Positions 21,501-31,644 of a stretch of DNA of 64,000 nucleotides are shown here, piece after piece. The stretch's first letter is position 1. The number at the start of each line of letters is the position of its first letter. The position numbers were made by a program, and so were the translations under genes. The notes under the pieces were generated by a model. That model searched no databases. It worked only from the letters and a program-made list of their open reading frames with translations, and was not told the origin of the DNA. Source of the DNA: Marthasterias glacialis (taxonomy: Eukaryota; Echinodermata; Asteroidea; Forcipulatida; Asteriidae); contig OU452231.1 of NCBI GenBank assembly GCA_911728455.2, forward strand, positions 749,001 through 813,000, written 5' to 3'.

Positions 21501-24143
21501 GCTTGTTAAACATCAGTTTGGTAATCATGTGTGTTAAGTATTAACCTGTTGCTGCCAGGATTCTTCCATTTTTTCCAGCTTGACGGAACTATTTTTCTCT
21601 GAATCATTTTTCTTTGAAAGTACCACTGCCACAAAAAAAACCTTGACTTGACAAAGCCAAGAGAACATAGATTCTTTTTATTGCACTGTGATTTTTGTTT
21701 TCTTTATCAAGAAAATGTCAAATTCATGCACGGTTAATTGTAAACCTTGGTTATGTGCCACAGCCTACAATGGGTACTAAACCCAGAACCAAGGCTGGAT
21801 CCTGGGTTCACTCTGACTTACCTCCATTGAGCCGAAATACAAAGAATAAACAATCATGGAAGCCTCTCAATATCTCATAATCCTCTTTTGGAACTAAAGG
21901 ACAAAGGTCTGGAATTGGGGGTTGCATGATAATGCCTCCCCAATAGCCAAAAACGGCGAAATATTCAGTGCTGAAATATCTCTCCTGTTTGTGTGGGTGG
22001 AATGAAGCATTAGACGGGGTGTGCGTGCTCTGTGCAGCTTCAGCCGTGCAATGTCCAGATGACCTTTGTTCCGTTAGTATGATTTTAATCTCTGGCATGT
22101 TTCAGCGTCGGATGTTTGCTGGCTCAAAAAATATTTTCATGGATACGTGTCAGCTGGCTAAACTGGTTAAGGAGCTCTGTGTCAAGACATGCCCACTTGT
22201 CCAAAAATAGGTTCGTTGACAATTTGCACACAGTTTCCAGCTATATCAATCGATGTACAACCACAAATTTAACAGATACATTGATGCTAAAATGTGGAGC
22301 AAAATGTACATCATATGTACACTGTATGTAATGTAAGATTTATGCAAAGTGTATTAGATTATGCCATGATTAACATGGTTTATTTTGTCCTTTTGTAATG
22401 CAGACTTTAACCTGTGACCCAGTGAGGGCAAAGGTCATTGAGCTGCTGCTGGAGAACCTGTGTGATCCGAATACCAGGGAAGAGCACCAAGGCGTGTTAA
22501 CTGTCCGCAAGATTGTGGAATGTCATTTTCGATCACGACCAATGAGAGTGAGTGAGTTTGTGGAGGTGGAGGCTGACATGATAGAGGGCGGTGTTGTGGG
22601 AAGTAAGACTATCCGAGAGCAACGAATGGAGGAGTGTGAGGAATTAGCGATGCTGCTCTTCTTTCTCTTGCAGAGCTACATCAGGACTAAGAGAGGTAAA
22701 TAATGTAGCAATGATAGACAAGATCAGAAGGTTCAGGTTTTAAAACCAATTGCCGCAGGGAATCTTCCATTTTTTCTCTTCTAGCCGGACGGGATTATTT
22801 TCTGGGAATTTGCCAGAATCATCTTTCTTTGGGCTGGCTAAAAGAAACCATGACTTACCTAGCCAATAGAACGATTCTCTTTATAGCTCCAGGATTTTTG
22901 TTTTCTCTATCGAGAAAATGTCAAACACATGCACCGTGAATTGCAAAACCTTGGCCAAGGATTGGTACTAAACCCTGAACCAAGGCTGGATTCCTGGTTC
23001 ACTCTGACTTACTCCATTGAGCCAAAATACAATGAATAAATAATGGTGGAAGCCTCTCGATGTCTCGTAATCCTGTTCATGGAACAAAAGGACAGAGGTC
23101 TGGAATCAGGGATTATACAATAACCTCATAATGGTAAAAAATTGGCAAAATACTCAAGATCATGTTTCCTCTTTGTGTGGGTGAAACGAAGCATTAGAGG
23201 GCGTGTGTGTGCTCTATGTACTCTCAGTAGTGGAATGTCCAGGTGACCTTTGTTCTGGTATTCCAATTTTACACTACGGTGTATTTAAACCTTGCCCGTT
23301 TCCTGGCTCAGACAATAATTTGGAGTACATGTATACATGTCAACCGGCGCCAACTGGTTAAAAATTCTTGTGTCTACAATAGTGTAGGTTAAAAGCCAAA
23401 GTATTAGTTTGGGAGAAACAAGTACAATGTGGTTCGGGCAAGGATTTCGGTGGGCAACCATCTTGGATTACTAATAAAAAGTCAATATCTAGAAAACATT
23501 AACTACATGTAAATTATAAGCATAAAAGACTCTAGAGTTATTACATTCTGAACTTTTTGTCTGATATATAATAAATTTAGGTGATAATATGATACAAAAA
23601 GGGGGAATTTATCGGTGCAATGGAGACAAAGATGAGTGTCATGTTAGAGGTGTCTTCATGGAAATATAATTACGGCAACTCCCAGAAGTCTTCAAAGAAT
23701 GGAATTGTGGGATCGCCTGGAAACCTGACATGGAGGGCACTCAATTTAATTTGAATATTGAAAGAAGTAGTGAAAAGAATTAACTGAGATGTTTATAAAA
23801 CCCAAAGATTATGGTAGGCATACTTATACTTACCACATTAGAACTGGTAGCATAAATGCATGTTTATATTTGGTTATTTTTCACAGTAAAATATCATCCG
23901 GCCTGCAGCCAAGGTCAACCCTTGCATGATTCCCAGACCACCAACGACTCCCAGAATTGCCAGCCATCAGAGGACTCTTCAGCGGAGCATTGGTTGAGTG
24001 CAGATGATCGAGAGTGTCTGTGGCAGATGGGAGATCATGTTGAAGCTCTTGGAGGTCGTCTAAGATGCCACTGTGACCGACTCACACCCAGGACTAAACT
24101 ATACCTTGCTCAGATAGAATGTATGAGAGAGATGGCTTGCTGA
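6490..24143 (+). CDS. SIMC1: SIMC1/SLF2-like SMC5/6 localisation factor
   Basis: Exons: 6490-7083 (198 codons), 19812-21326 (505 codons), 22404-22695 and 23887-24143 with TGA. Introns are GT-AG with phases 0, 0, 1, giving about 885 residues, close to human SIMC1. The N-terminus has back-to-back SUMO-interacting motifs (IITILDSSEED at residues 5-15, VETVDLTSD at 16-24), then a His-rich patch (37-51) and a Lys/Arg-rich nuclear signal (about 160-182). Residues from about 435 to the end, starting LPFCQRQRDLVEAV, are helical and match the CANIN/Nse5-like region of SLF2 and SIMC1. In vertebrates these proteins form an Nse5-like adaptor with SLF1 that brings SMC5/6 to damaged or viral DNA. A small exon inside the 12.7 kb first intron cannot be excluded. 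Whether it is the SIMC1 or SLF2 orthologue is open; the N-terminal SIMs favour SIMC1. Confidence 0.8.
7229..7792. mobile_element. Palindromic non-autonomous DNA transposon (MITE), long copy
   Basis: The left end GACCCAGTAACTGGG mirrors the right end AGTTACTGGGTC. The arms continue inward through GATTTTGACTTTATCGGTCG and its complement, and through GCCAAAATTACGACAAA and its complement. A shorter relative lies at 40223-40520. It carries no coding capacity. Confidence 0.75.
7936..8072. repeat. Tandem repeat of ACATGTGTTTA units
   Basis: About eleven units of 11-13 bp vary between TTTAACATGTG and TTTATACATGTG. Each unit contains the palindrome ACATGT. Confidence 0.9.
8557..9413. mobile_element. 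Terminal-inverted-repeat element of about 857 bp
   Basis: About 60 bp inverted ends: the left has GTATTTGTCACTGTAGAACC and GCGCCCTCTACTGGTCAT, and the right carries their complements. TA flanks both ends. No transposase frame is present, so it is non-autonomous. A 12 bp direct repeat, TAGGAATTATGT, lies at 8536-8547 and 9412-9423. Confidence 0.75.
9700..9825. repeat. Degenerate tandem repeat, unit like CGTACCCAAGTCATTT
   Basis: Five to seven imperfect units of 16-20 bp with recurring ACCCAAGTC and CATTTCGTACC. Open frames here on both strands are by-products of the repeat. Confidence 0.7.
10565..10740. repeat. Dispersed repeat of the GGCC/TTGCCTTGGTGCCC type
   Basis: GAGGCCACCGAGGCCAATGG and internal TTGGCCAGCATGCCC repeats end near GAAGATCGAGGCCTGG. 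Related, diverged text occurs at 34105-34275, 37262-37440 and 45190-45300. Confidence 0.45.
10881..13096. repeat. Minisatellite, about 45 units of 49-50 bp
   Basis: The unit includes CCGATGTGTGTTAAGCACTG and TATACTCAGTACTTTCC(C)GAGTCCATACA. Units differ mainly at CCGATG/CTGATG, at CCCGAG/CCTGAG and by one extra C. Edge units are the most diverged. It lies wholly in the first intron of the SIMC1-like gene. Reading frames on the - strand follow from the 49 bp period and have no gene value. Confidence 0.97.
13105..13240 (-). repeat. tRNA-like SINE fragment
   Basis: On the - strand a tRNA-like order is seen: GGTCTAGCTGGTTAGACATC (A-box region), CTGCTCTAGAA, then GGGTTTGAATCCC (B box). A second B-box-like GGCAGTTCGAATCC lies at about 13211 on the + strand. 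The same head recurs at 58225-58290. Confidence 0.5.
13251..13365. mobile_element. Hairpin element
   Basis: Arms of about 45 bp (13251-13295 and 13321-13365) are inverted copies, from TAATAGATGTTAAATT to GAATATTATTTGTG, around a 25 bp loop. They are nearly identical, so the insertion is probably young. Confidence 0.7.
13568..13589. repeat. Poly-C run
   Basis: An almost uninterrupted run of C; length may be unreliable in an assembly. Confidence 0.9.
14863..15150. mobile_element. TTAA-flanked piggyBac-like MITE, family 2
   Basis: TTAA at both ends; terminal repeats CACGTTGACTGCCA on the left and, read inward, CACCTTGACTGCCA on the right. Inside are two copies of the perfect 16 bp palindrome TACGAGTATACTCGTA. 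No open frame. Confidence 0.7.
15242..15297. repeat. AT-rich simple repeat (ATT/AAT)
   Basis: Alternating ATTATT and AATTATAATT units, self-complementary as a block. Confidence 0.9.
15361..15410 (-). repeat. Retroelement tail motif copy
   Basis: ATGTTTCGACCTTAGCAGAG followed by TCTTTCTCAGGCCATTAA. Read on the - strand this is the AAAGACTCTGCTAGGGTCGAAAC type tail. Related copies lie at about 15922, 19690 and 52330. Confidence 0.45.
15905..15970 (-). repeat. Retroelement tail motif copy
   Basis: ATCACGTTTCGACCCAGTAG, then CAGGGTCTTTCTC, as at 15361 but diverged. Confidence 0.4.
17754..18548. mobile_element. Inverted-repeat element starting TAGACCGATTGCGC
   Basis: The left end TAGACCGATTGCGCAAC and its complement at 18532-18548 bound 795 bp. 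Inside both ends lies GTCACGTGACC next to CCCAG/CTGGG. No coding capacity. It is one of three elements in the window that start TAGACC. Confidence 0.7.
19680..19740 (-). repeat. Retroelement tail motif copy
   Basis: TGGCCTCACGTTTTGACCCC, AGCAGAGTCTTTCTC. It ends about 70 bp before the exon at 19812. Confidence 0.45.
21541..22170 (+). mobile_element. piggyBac-like MITE family 1, copy A
   Basis: TTAACCTGTTGCTGCC at the left and AACTGGTTAA at the right, with TTAA at both ends. It lies in the intron between the second and third SIMC1-like exons. Shared internal text includes CAAGGCTGGATCC and CACTCTGACTTACC. Confidence 0.8.
22740..23361 (+). mobile_element. piggyBac-like MITE family 1, copy B
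   Basis: Same orientation and internal text as copy A. TTAA at 22740 and 23358; the right end is GGCGCCAACTGGTTAA. It fills most of the last SIMC1-like intron. Confidence 0.8.
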
Positions 24144-24196
24144 AGGCAAAAGGTTGGCTAGCCACTGAAAGCCATAGCACCATCCATGCATTTTTT

Positions 24197-24827
24197 TTAA
24201 CCAGTTGCCGCCGGGACTTTTCTATTTTCCTGCACAGCCTGACGGGACTATTTTCTCAGAATTGCTGGAATAATTTTTCTTCAAGAGTGCCGCTGGCACA
24301 AAGAAACCTTGTCTTGACAAAGCCAAGAGGACAAAGATTCTCTTTATTGCACTGTGTTTTTCATTTTCTCTGCCGAGAAAATGTCAAATCGTGCGCCTTG
24401 AATTGCAAAACCTCGGCTGTGAGCCATGGCTTGTGATTGATACTGAATCCAAAACCAAGGCTGGATCTCTGGTTCACTCTGACTTACCTCTATTGAGCTC
24501 AAATACAGTGAATGAACAATGGTGGAAGCCTCTTTATGTCCGGTAATTCTCTTCTTGGAACAAAAAGGTCTGGAATCGTGGGATTAAGCAATAATGCCTG
24601 TACATTAGCTAAAAATGTATTGACCGCCAACTGTTCTCTCCTGTTTGTGTGGGTGTAACAAAGCGTTAGACGGGGTATGTGAGTTCTGTGCATGCTCAGC
24701 AGTGGAATGTCTGTGCAACCTTTGTTCCCGTATTCCGATTTTACACAACGGCGTGCTTTAAAGATGCCCGTTTGCTGGCTCGAAAAATATTTTCGAGGAT
24801 ACACCCGAATTGGCGGCAACAGGTTAA
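24197..24827 (+). mobile_element. piggyBac-like MITE family 1, copy C (best ends)
   Basis: TTAACCAGTTGCCGCC and GGCGGCAACAGGTTAA are near-perfect inverted ends with TTAA duplication, 631 bp apart. It starts 54 bases after the SIMC1-like stop codon, so it probably forms part of the 3' UTR. Confidence 0.85.
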
Positions 24828-25424
24828 AATTAACAAAGCACAGTGACTGTTGTAAGACTTGATAACAGTAGCTAGAATGTATGTTATTCGGCCAAACAAT
24901 GCAAGAGACTATTCTGAGAGGATCTGTCTGTGTACAACTCTGAGGGAGAATCGGAGGCAATTTTGAATGTTGCATTAAGCAATGTATTGCAACTCTGGAA
25001 AGTCTACTTCAGTTTTTTGAAGCTATTGCAGAAGAATGGAATTTCAGAGTTTTTTAAATAGTTTGTGTATTATCTGAATTCACAGAAAATACTGGTTTTT
25101 GTTAAAACGGAGGAAATAATCGAAATCCACAGTTTCCGGAGTTCAGTATTTCATTTTTCTGTAATTCGAGAGCAGCTACAATATTTTTAGTAAGTGTTGA
25201 TGCTTTTTAGAAAAAAAGTAAAATAAGCATACTATTATTGGCTTTTCATGAATAGGGAAGTAAATCAGCCATTGTTGTTGCAATGCTAGACATGTTCAAA
25301 CCTATGCTCTGTTTACATTGGTCCATTTTGGGAATTTGAATATCGGTAGTTTTTGAACAAAATAAAAATTACCAAATAAACTACTTTATGACCAACCTCT
25401 ATTACTCGGAGCCGTGTAGCCAAA

Positions 25425-25605
25425 ATTATTACTATGAAAATTTAACAGCAGAGCAAAGAGCAGCAGGGAACCAGCCACAAGTAATACATGCACAGGACAC
25501 GTTTTGGCTGGTTACCTGTTTCGGCAAGATTTTTCTGTAAATTTGTAAAATTGACCCTGCAAGTTTATGTTAAACAGCTTTATGAAAATGACCCCTGACC
25601 TACAC
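25425..25605. mobile_element. Palindromic MITE of the GCTGCTTAAGCA type
   Basis: TTTTGGCTGGTTACCTGTTT and AAACAGCTTTATGAAAATGA match other members at 44085, 45775, 49215 and 55685. Diverged, no coding capacity. Confidence 0.5.
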
Positions 25606-25697
25606 CTGTTTAGGCATATGGGTGAGACCCATAGAAATAAACCAGAGAACCGGTACTTCCTATACTGCTCAGTGTAATCGCGTCATTCCTTAAGTCT

Positions 25698-25946
25698 CAA
25701 ATAGTGTACCCTCGGGGAAAACCTGAAACATGGTACACAGTGCATCAAAATTGCGCGCCTGAGAAATATGGCATGTTTTCTATGCGAGATCGTGCGCCCA
25801 TGTCAAGTGCAATCATGAAAGTGTGTGGTGCGATCGCGGTGTGTTTGTTCATATTCTATGCGTTTTTGTTATTATACGCATTCACAGCAATGGTAGCTGA
25901 ACGCGTTTCGGCACAGCTGAGGTCTTTTGAGGGTACGCTATTTTGT
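25698..25946. mobile_element. Short inverted-repeat element with a chance ORF
   Basis: CAAATAGTGTACCCTC at the left mirrors GAGGGTACGCTATTTTG at the right. Inside on the + strand (25704-25955) is an 83-residue frame with one hydrophobic helix. It overlaps the inverted ends and resembles no transposase, so it is probably chance. Confidence 0.5.
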
Positions 25947-25966
25947 GCTCCATAGACGACAGCAAT

Positions 25967-26330
25967 GTGGGGTGTTGTGGCCAAGCGGTCTAGACCGATG
26001 GACTCAATTTCTGTAATTTACAGAATGTGGGTTCAAATCCTGGGCTGGTCAGTTGTTGTGTCTTTGAGCAAGGCACTTTATCATAATTGCTTCTCTCCAC
26101 CCAGGAGAAAAAAAAATGGGTACCGGTGAGAGCTGGGGAGTAAACCTGCGATGGACTGGCATCCAGTCCAGGGGGAGAAGAAATATTCTCAGTCGTTTAA
26201 TACCAAGGAAACTGGATTAAAGACCAGCCTGATGAGCTATATTTGGCTTGGGACAGACTTGGACGACAGCAATGGCGTTGTAGTAGCGGTTCTCTGGTTG
26301 ATTTCTACGGTCAGATCCTTTCAGGATCAA
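25967..26330 (+). repeat. SINE with Leu/Ser-like tRNA head
   Basis: TGTTGTGGCCAAGCGGTCTA is an A-box-like start and GGGTTCAAATCC a B box, with an extra arm between. The body GAGCAAGGCACTTTATCATA and TGCTTCTCTCCACCCAGG follow. Confidence 0.7.
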
Positions 26331-27003
26331 TATCACATGATGGAAATCAGTTTCATCTTAGCCAATGTGTGTTCATGATGTATACATTTTTGACAAAAAC
26401 TCTTCACTGTATGTATTTGTATTTTCATAATTTTTGTTGTCCATGTCAGGATGCAATGTTCCATATTCAGTTCCTGTAATTGCTTTAATTTATAACTAAA
26501 TTCAAATTAAGTGTTATTTTGTATAGTGTCTTTCTTACTGACCTACATAAACATATATGTAAAAAACATTTGCTTGTTTTTTTTTCTGAGAATACAGTCT
26601 TGTCATAGTTTTTTCAAGGTTTGTTCTTATCTTTCTAATCTAACATATTCAACATAGTTACCTTGAATGAAAGTACATGTTTTTAAACATTGTGTTCATG
26701 AATGATCAGTACTCTCCCGGCTGGGTTGGTTACAGGTTCAATTCCCCAAATGAACCATTGGATATTTATTTTAGTCAACGAGGGTGATTTGTTGTGGGTA
26801 TTTGATGTCTACTGGTGAGTCCATTTATAAACACAGCAAGATTGTTAAGGTTCTTGATGTTGAGGGTTGTTAACATGTGCAAATGTTTTTTTTTCTCTTC
26901 ATTTTATAATGTTTTTAAAATATAATTTTTCTCCATTAACGAGCTGTACCTACAGGGCCCAATTTATTGTGCGATATTGTGTTGTAGAACGCACAATCAA
27001 GGG

Positions 27004-27321
27004 CGAGTTCTATCAAGGACCAATGGTTAACCAGTGGTTGGTTAGTGACGTACGTAGTGCGTGTACACTGAAGTTGAAGTGCGAACGACTCTAGTCATGT
27101 CACGTCAAAGCGACCATGAGAAAATGGCAAATCGTCATAATTTTTCTGTTAACTGGTCCCCTCTGCACTGTGCTTATGAAATGGCTATTGGTAACCGGCG
27201 ATGTGACCGACCTTGATAGGCTGGCTGCGAATAGTCGACCAGACTAGCAGTCCAACCATCGTTGACTAGCGTGCGTTCGATCAGAGTTAGTCTATGATTT
27301 TACTATAGTCCACGATTGAAC
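27004..27321. mobile_element. Inverted-repeat MITE ending GATCAAGG, copy 1
   Basis: Left TATCAAGGACCAATGGTTAA; right, more diverged, TATAGTCCACGATTGAAC. The interior with GGTTAGTGACGTACGTAGTG and AACTGGTCCCCTCTGCACTG is nearly the same as at 51626-51945. Confidence 0.75.
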
Positions 27322-27889
27322 TTTCAAGTTGAAGCTTTCACAGGTGTATGGGGACACTTTGGTTAAGGGCTGTAGAGGGTTTGATTTGCTCGAAATGTTG
27401 CACAGATAAAAACACAATACAGTACCAATTTATAATAAAAAGGCCCTTTTCCCCCTTCTTTCCTTGCTTACCCCACATTTCCCCCCCCCCCACAATTTGC
27501 CCGCATTTTGATTAAAAAAATTGATTTATTTTGTTTTATTTATTTAATAATGCCTATGTAGACTTTTTTGTATGGTGCAGAATGTAGTACAGAAATGTGT
27601 ATTGAGACGTTTACATGTAGTTTGTGGTGGGTGGCATTTTTGAGAAAGAACCAGAGGTGATGTAAGTCTCAACATTGACTCTTCTCATCTTCAGGAGAAA
27701 GATGAGCGGGCATTAAAACCTCACACCTACCTCGCCTCTGGTTTCTGAAAAACAAGTTATTTCTTTTGTTGACCAAATCCTCTGCCTTCTCTTTCTCCGG
27801 ACCAAAGTGTTGGACTAACCCTCGACACCGTCAATTTTTAAAACATATTCTTGATATGCAACTTTTTGTTTGTTTGTTTGGGTAGGCAC

Positions 27890-28010
27890 ACAAACCATTG
27901 TGGGGACATTTGTACAATGGAACAAAGGTCCCCACAATGTAATTCAATAGAAAGGGAACAATAGAACAACAATAGGGAGTCCCCATACCTAGGTGTTATA
28001 AATAAGAGAT
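27890..28010 (-). repeat. Partial copy of the 3785-4150 repeat
   Basis: CAATGGAACAAAGGTCCC and AACAATAGGGAGT match the complement of 3790-3960. Confidence 0.45.
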
Positions 28011-28126
28011 GTTTTTGTGTGTGTGTGTGTGTGGAGGGGGGGGGGGGGGTGTTTTTTTTACTTGATTTGCAAGTTGTACTGAAACTTTTGTACTGTTACA
28101 CCTTCTACTGAAGGTTCAAATTGTTC

Positions 28127-28187
28127 AATAAAATAAACTAGAAAGACATGACACAAGACATTGTTGGTTTGCATTGCTTTATTTATT
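28127..28187. terminator. Convergent poly(A) signals
   Basis: AATAAA on the + strand at 28127-28132 and 28132-28137 faces AATAAA on the - strand at 28178-28183 and 28182-28187. They fit the ends of the SIMC1-like and TSPAN33-like transcripts. This implies 3' UTRs of about 4.0 and 3.5 kb. Confidence 0.35.
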
Positions 28188-28288
28188 GATCAACTAACTG
28201 CAGATTTCTTCTAATACTGCATCCATATTTTGTCTGGATCCAGGCATTACATCACATTTCATAAATCACAAATTAATGGGCATCTATC

Positions 28289-28453
28289 AGTTATCTGACA
28301 AGGGGTCGATTTCACAAAGCACTAAGATTCATCTTAAGATGAGTTATCAGTATTACCATAGTGATTTGTATTGTGACATCACACTTTGCTTAGTAATTAC
28401 GATTGATTTGTACTTTTCATATCAATCTGAACTCTGTAAAATCGAGCCCAGGC
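28289..28453. mobile_element. Palindromic MITE, GGTCGATTTCACAAAGC type
   Basis: GGGTCGATTTCACAAAGC at the left and AAAATCGAGCCC at the right. The interior ACCATAGTGATTTGTATTGT is shared with 38128-38252. Confidence 0.6.
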
Positions 28454-31400
28454 TATAGTTTCACTCGTCTCAGTATAACAATCAATGCACCAAACCTCAA
28501 ATGTTTTGAAGGCATTAACAAAAGTTCTGTTTATCAACTATTGCTTTTGGGGACAGTAAAATATGGTCCAATCCAATAACCTGCCCTGGGGTTGACGAAT
28601 TTCAAGTTGTGGTCTATTCAGCCCTAACTACTATGGGCTCTTTGCCTGAACTACAGGCTTGATTGTTTTAAAATAATTCATGAATAACCTTAAAATTGAA
28701 CAGAGTAAAAAGTTTTAAAAGTATTTGTTTGTCATTTTAAGATGCTTGGCGGCTTCAACAATTTGTTGGAATATTTAGCATTTTCATTTATTTTTTAATT
28801 ATAATTTTTTTTCTGGGGGGGGGGGGCATTTGTTGCTATGGGACCTTATTTTAAAGTGTGATGCAAACATAGAACTGAAAACAATTACTATTGCAGATTA
28901 AGATTGCCAGATACTTTTTAGTGGTGAATGTAATAACTTTCAAACAGAGAAACATTTACAGCAAACTTACATAATAAAATCACACCAAATATATACACAA
29001 TATACCCTAAAATAATTATTTGTATAACCTTATAGAATAGCCTCTACATCCTAAAGACTTTAAGAAGTATTTTTGGTTTGAGGAATGCACACAATGGAAG
29101 ACATTTTCAAGGCATCTACAAACACTTTACAGCAATCTGCATAAAAAGATGAATCCGGCAATTGTCTAATTTGGCCATTCAGAATATTATAATTGGGTAC
29201 ATGTATTAGTTATAAAAACTGAGGATTATCTAGTACCATTCAATACTGCTCGTGTTCATTTTGTACACACTTCAGTCAACTTTGATGTTTATTTCAACTT
29301 TACCCCAAATTGGCAGATTCATATACAAATATGACGTACTCCTAATCACTCGTGTTACTTTACCTTCACTAATGAAAGTATCTGCCATGTGGGATAACGA
29401 TCCAATACATGGAATTTCAATTTCAAAGAATTTGTTGCAAACATTACCAAGCAGGAAACTGGTCTATTTATGAGGTATACTGACACGTCTTATTGTCTAG
29501 AATGAATGTTTTAATGATCATAATGATTATCAAGCACCAAACCACAAGGGCTAGATAGCTCAGTTGGTAGAGCGTCGGTATGTTAAGCCGGTGATTGCAG
29601 GTTCATATCCCGCTCCAGTCAATTTTTTTTTGTTCACACCAAAATTTATTATAATAACTGTAATGTTTTTAACGACTGCAAATTATGTTGCAATTTAGCT
29701 GTAGGCTACAATGACATTATAAATAAGTATAACATACATAAATATACAGATAACCAGTGTCCTTTTTACTAAAGCATATATCAGCAAATTTCTGCTTCAG
29801 TGCTGACAGCATAGAGTGGCCAAAGATATTTTACCAAATGAATACACCTTTAAAATACATAGCTCAGAATAAAAGAACACTATAGATACACCAGCATTAA
29901 AGTACGTCTGAAATCTAAAAAAGTACGCTTTAAAAAAAAAATACTGTATTTATGTTTTTAAAATTTAAACAGTGAAAGACATGGTATTGTTACACTAGGT
30001 TTATCTGAAATACTCAATGAATTCCAGATCAACTTAAGATTACATGTACTGTATATGAATAGCTCTTCCCCAAGGAAAAACACATTTTTAAATTTTTAAA
30101 TTACAATCACAACACCTTTGAGTTAAATGCCCGTTTGGTTTCCAGGATTTCTGGATTTCCTGTAATCCTAGAGGATTATCGCTTTTTGAATAAATATCTC
30201 GGTCAAGTCCAGGATACGAGGCCTCAATTTCAGGGTGAGAATTGTTTGCTAGCTGAGTAATTGAAATTTTATCTGCAAAAACTTATTTCACCTCATTAAC
30301 CCTCTCACAGTAAGGACTTGTTTGAATATAAACATGGAGGAAGAAAACCACTGGCGATCGCATTGTTTGACTACTCAAGCATGAAGTACACATTCTCACA
30401 CAACAGAAAGCTTGTGTTCAAAAGCCAAACTATATTATCACCTTGAAGATATTGTTTTACAGTTAAATAAATGATGTCCTACTTATTGAATTCCCTTTCA
30501 TAATATACTCCAAAAATCACTGAGATCGGCCAATAAATGTCCACGTTCTTGGTCTTTGTTTCCTCAGTTTATCTGTAAACTCTTTTGTACACAACCATAT
30601 GGCTTTCGGATCTTTCCACTCCAACTAGAAGAGATTTTGTGTGATGCACCCGTGTTCTGACCAGTAAGTGAACGGTGGCACAATATTCTTCTTATTTGTA
30701 CATCTTCAATTTACAATGAATGCCGTTTGAAGCCTTTAGTTTTCTTCTCAAACAAATTCCCACAAATGAGACAAGTTTCAGACATCATGTGATCTCGCTC
30801 TTACCACACGTGAACAGACACTGGACGTTCAAACTGTTCTTTTGGATTGAGTGCGTCATGCTGAATGCCACCCACGTAAAAAGACATTAAATACTTAATA
30901 AACTTGAGTGATGAAATGCAATCAGCCATGGAACGTTAACGTGGGAAACTTGTTTAAACTGTCGAGTTTTCATTTTCGGAAATTATCCCTCACCCCCTCC
31001 CAACCAACAAGTATTTACTTTGCTTGCTGAAATGCCACCCATGCGTATTTCATATTCCAACAATAGATAGAGCTCTAGTAACACATCTTGCGTCTTCTGC
31101 GCTCTATAATCTTGGTGAGAAGACAATCCGTACCTCATAATTTGAAATCATACTTTTTTCTTATCTGGAATATTCATTGTAATGGCTACAATCATAAGAT
31201 ATTTTCTAGAAAAACACCACTGTGCAAAACATTGTATACTCCACTCTAGATTTTGTAGTTGACAAAGTTCTTAGGTTTACATTGATTTGTAAGAATTCTT
31301 ACATTACATTTATTTTATCCCCTGCATTACTTTTGAAGTGGATGGTTATGTTTACTGATAAAATGTAACAAAGATTGCTAATGTGCAATTATATGCATTC

Positions 31401-31490
31401 AAAAAATAGGTGATTTTTTTTTGTTACATATTTATTTCATTATCACAGTTCTAAAAAAATGTCTTAACTCATGAAGATAATTCCCTGTTC
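28454..31490 (-). other. Mostly unique AT-rich stretch, probable TSPAN33-like 3' UTR
   Basis: Apart from the tRNA-like element at 29549 it contains no repeat I recognise and no exon-like frame. Its position between the stop codon and the - strand poly(A) signal makes a long 3' UTR likely. Confidence 0.35.
29549..29621 (+). repeat. tRNA-like SINE head with full cloverleaf, anticodon GTT
   Basis: Acceptor GGCTAGA/TCCAGTC with one mismatch; D arm GCTC/GAGC; anticodon arm TCGGT/GCCGG with loop ATGTTAA (anticodon GTT); T arm GCAGG/CCCGC with one mismatch. The T loop TTCATAT lacks the invariant A58, and the downstream text matches the element at 1-75. A SINE head is therefore more likely than a working tRNA-Asn. 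Confidence 0.6.
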
Positions 31491-31644
31491 AGCCATAGCA
31501 CCATCCATGCATTTTTTAAAGGGATAATAATTTCATTTCTTATCTAAGAGGGCAACACCAGTGTCCTGTATGAAAATTTAGAAACTTTAAAAGTTGAGGA
31601 ATCGTTGAAAGTCTGATCCTGCCACCAGTTCCCTTCCCAGATAG

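Noticed and set aside
25704-25955. Small membrane protein of 83 residues
   Set aside because: It spans a MITE between its inverted ends and has no supporting start context or family match.
29549-29621. Functional tRNA-Asn(GTT) gene
   Set aside because: Mismatches in acceptor and T stems, a T loop without A58, and flanks shared with another dispersed copy point to a SINE head.
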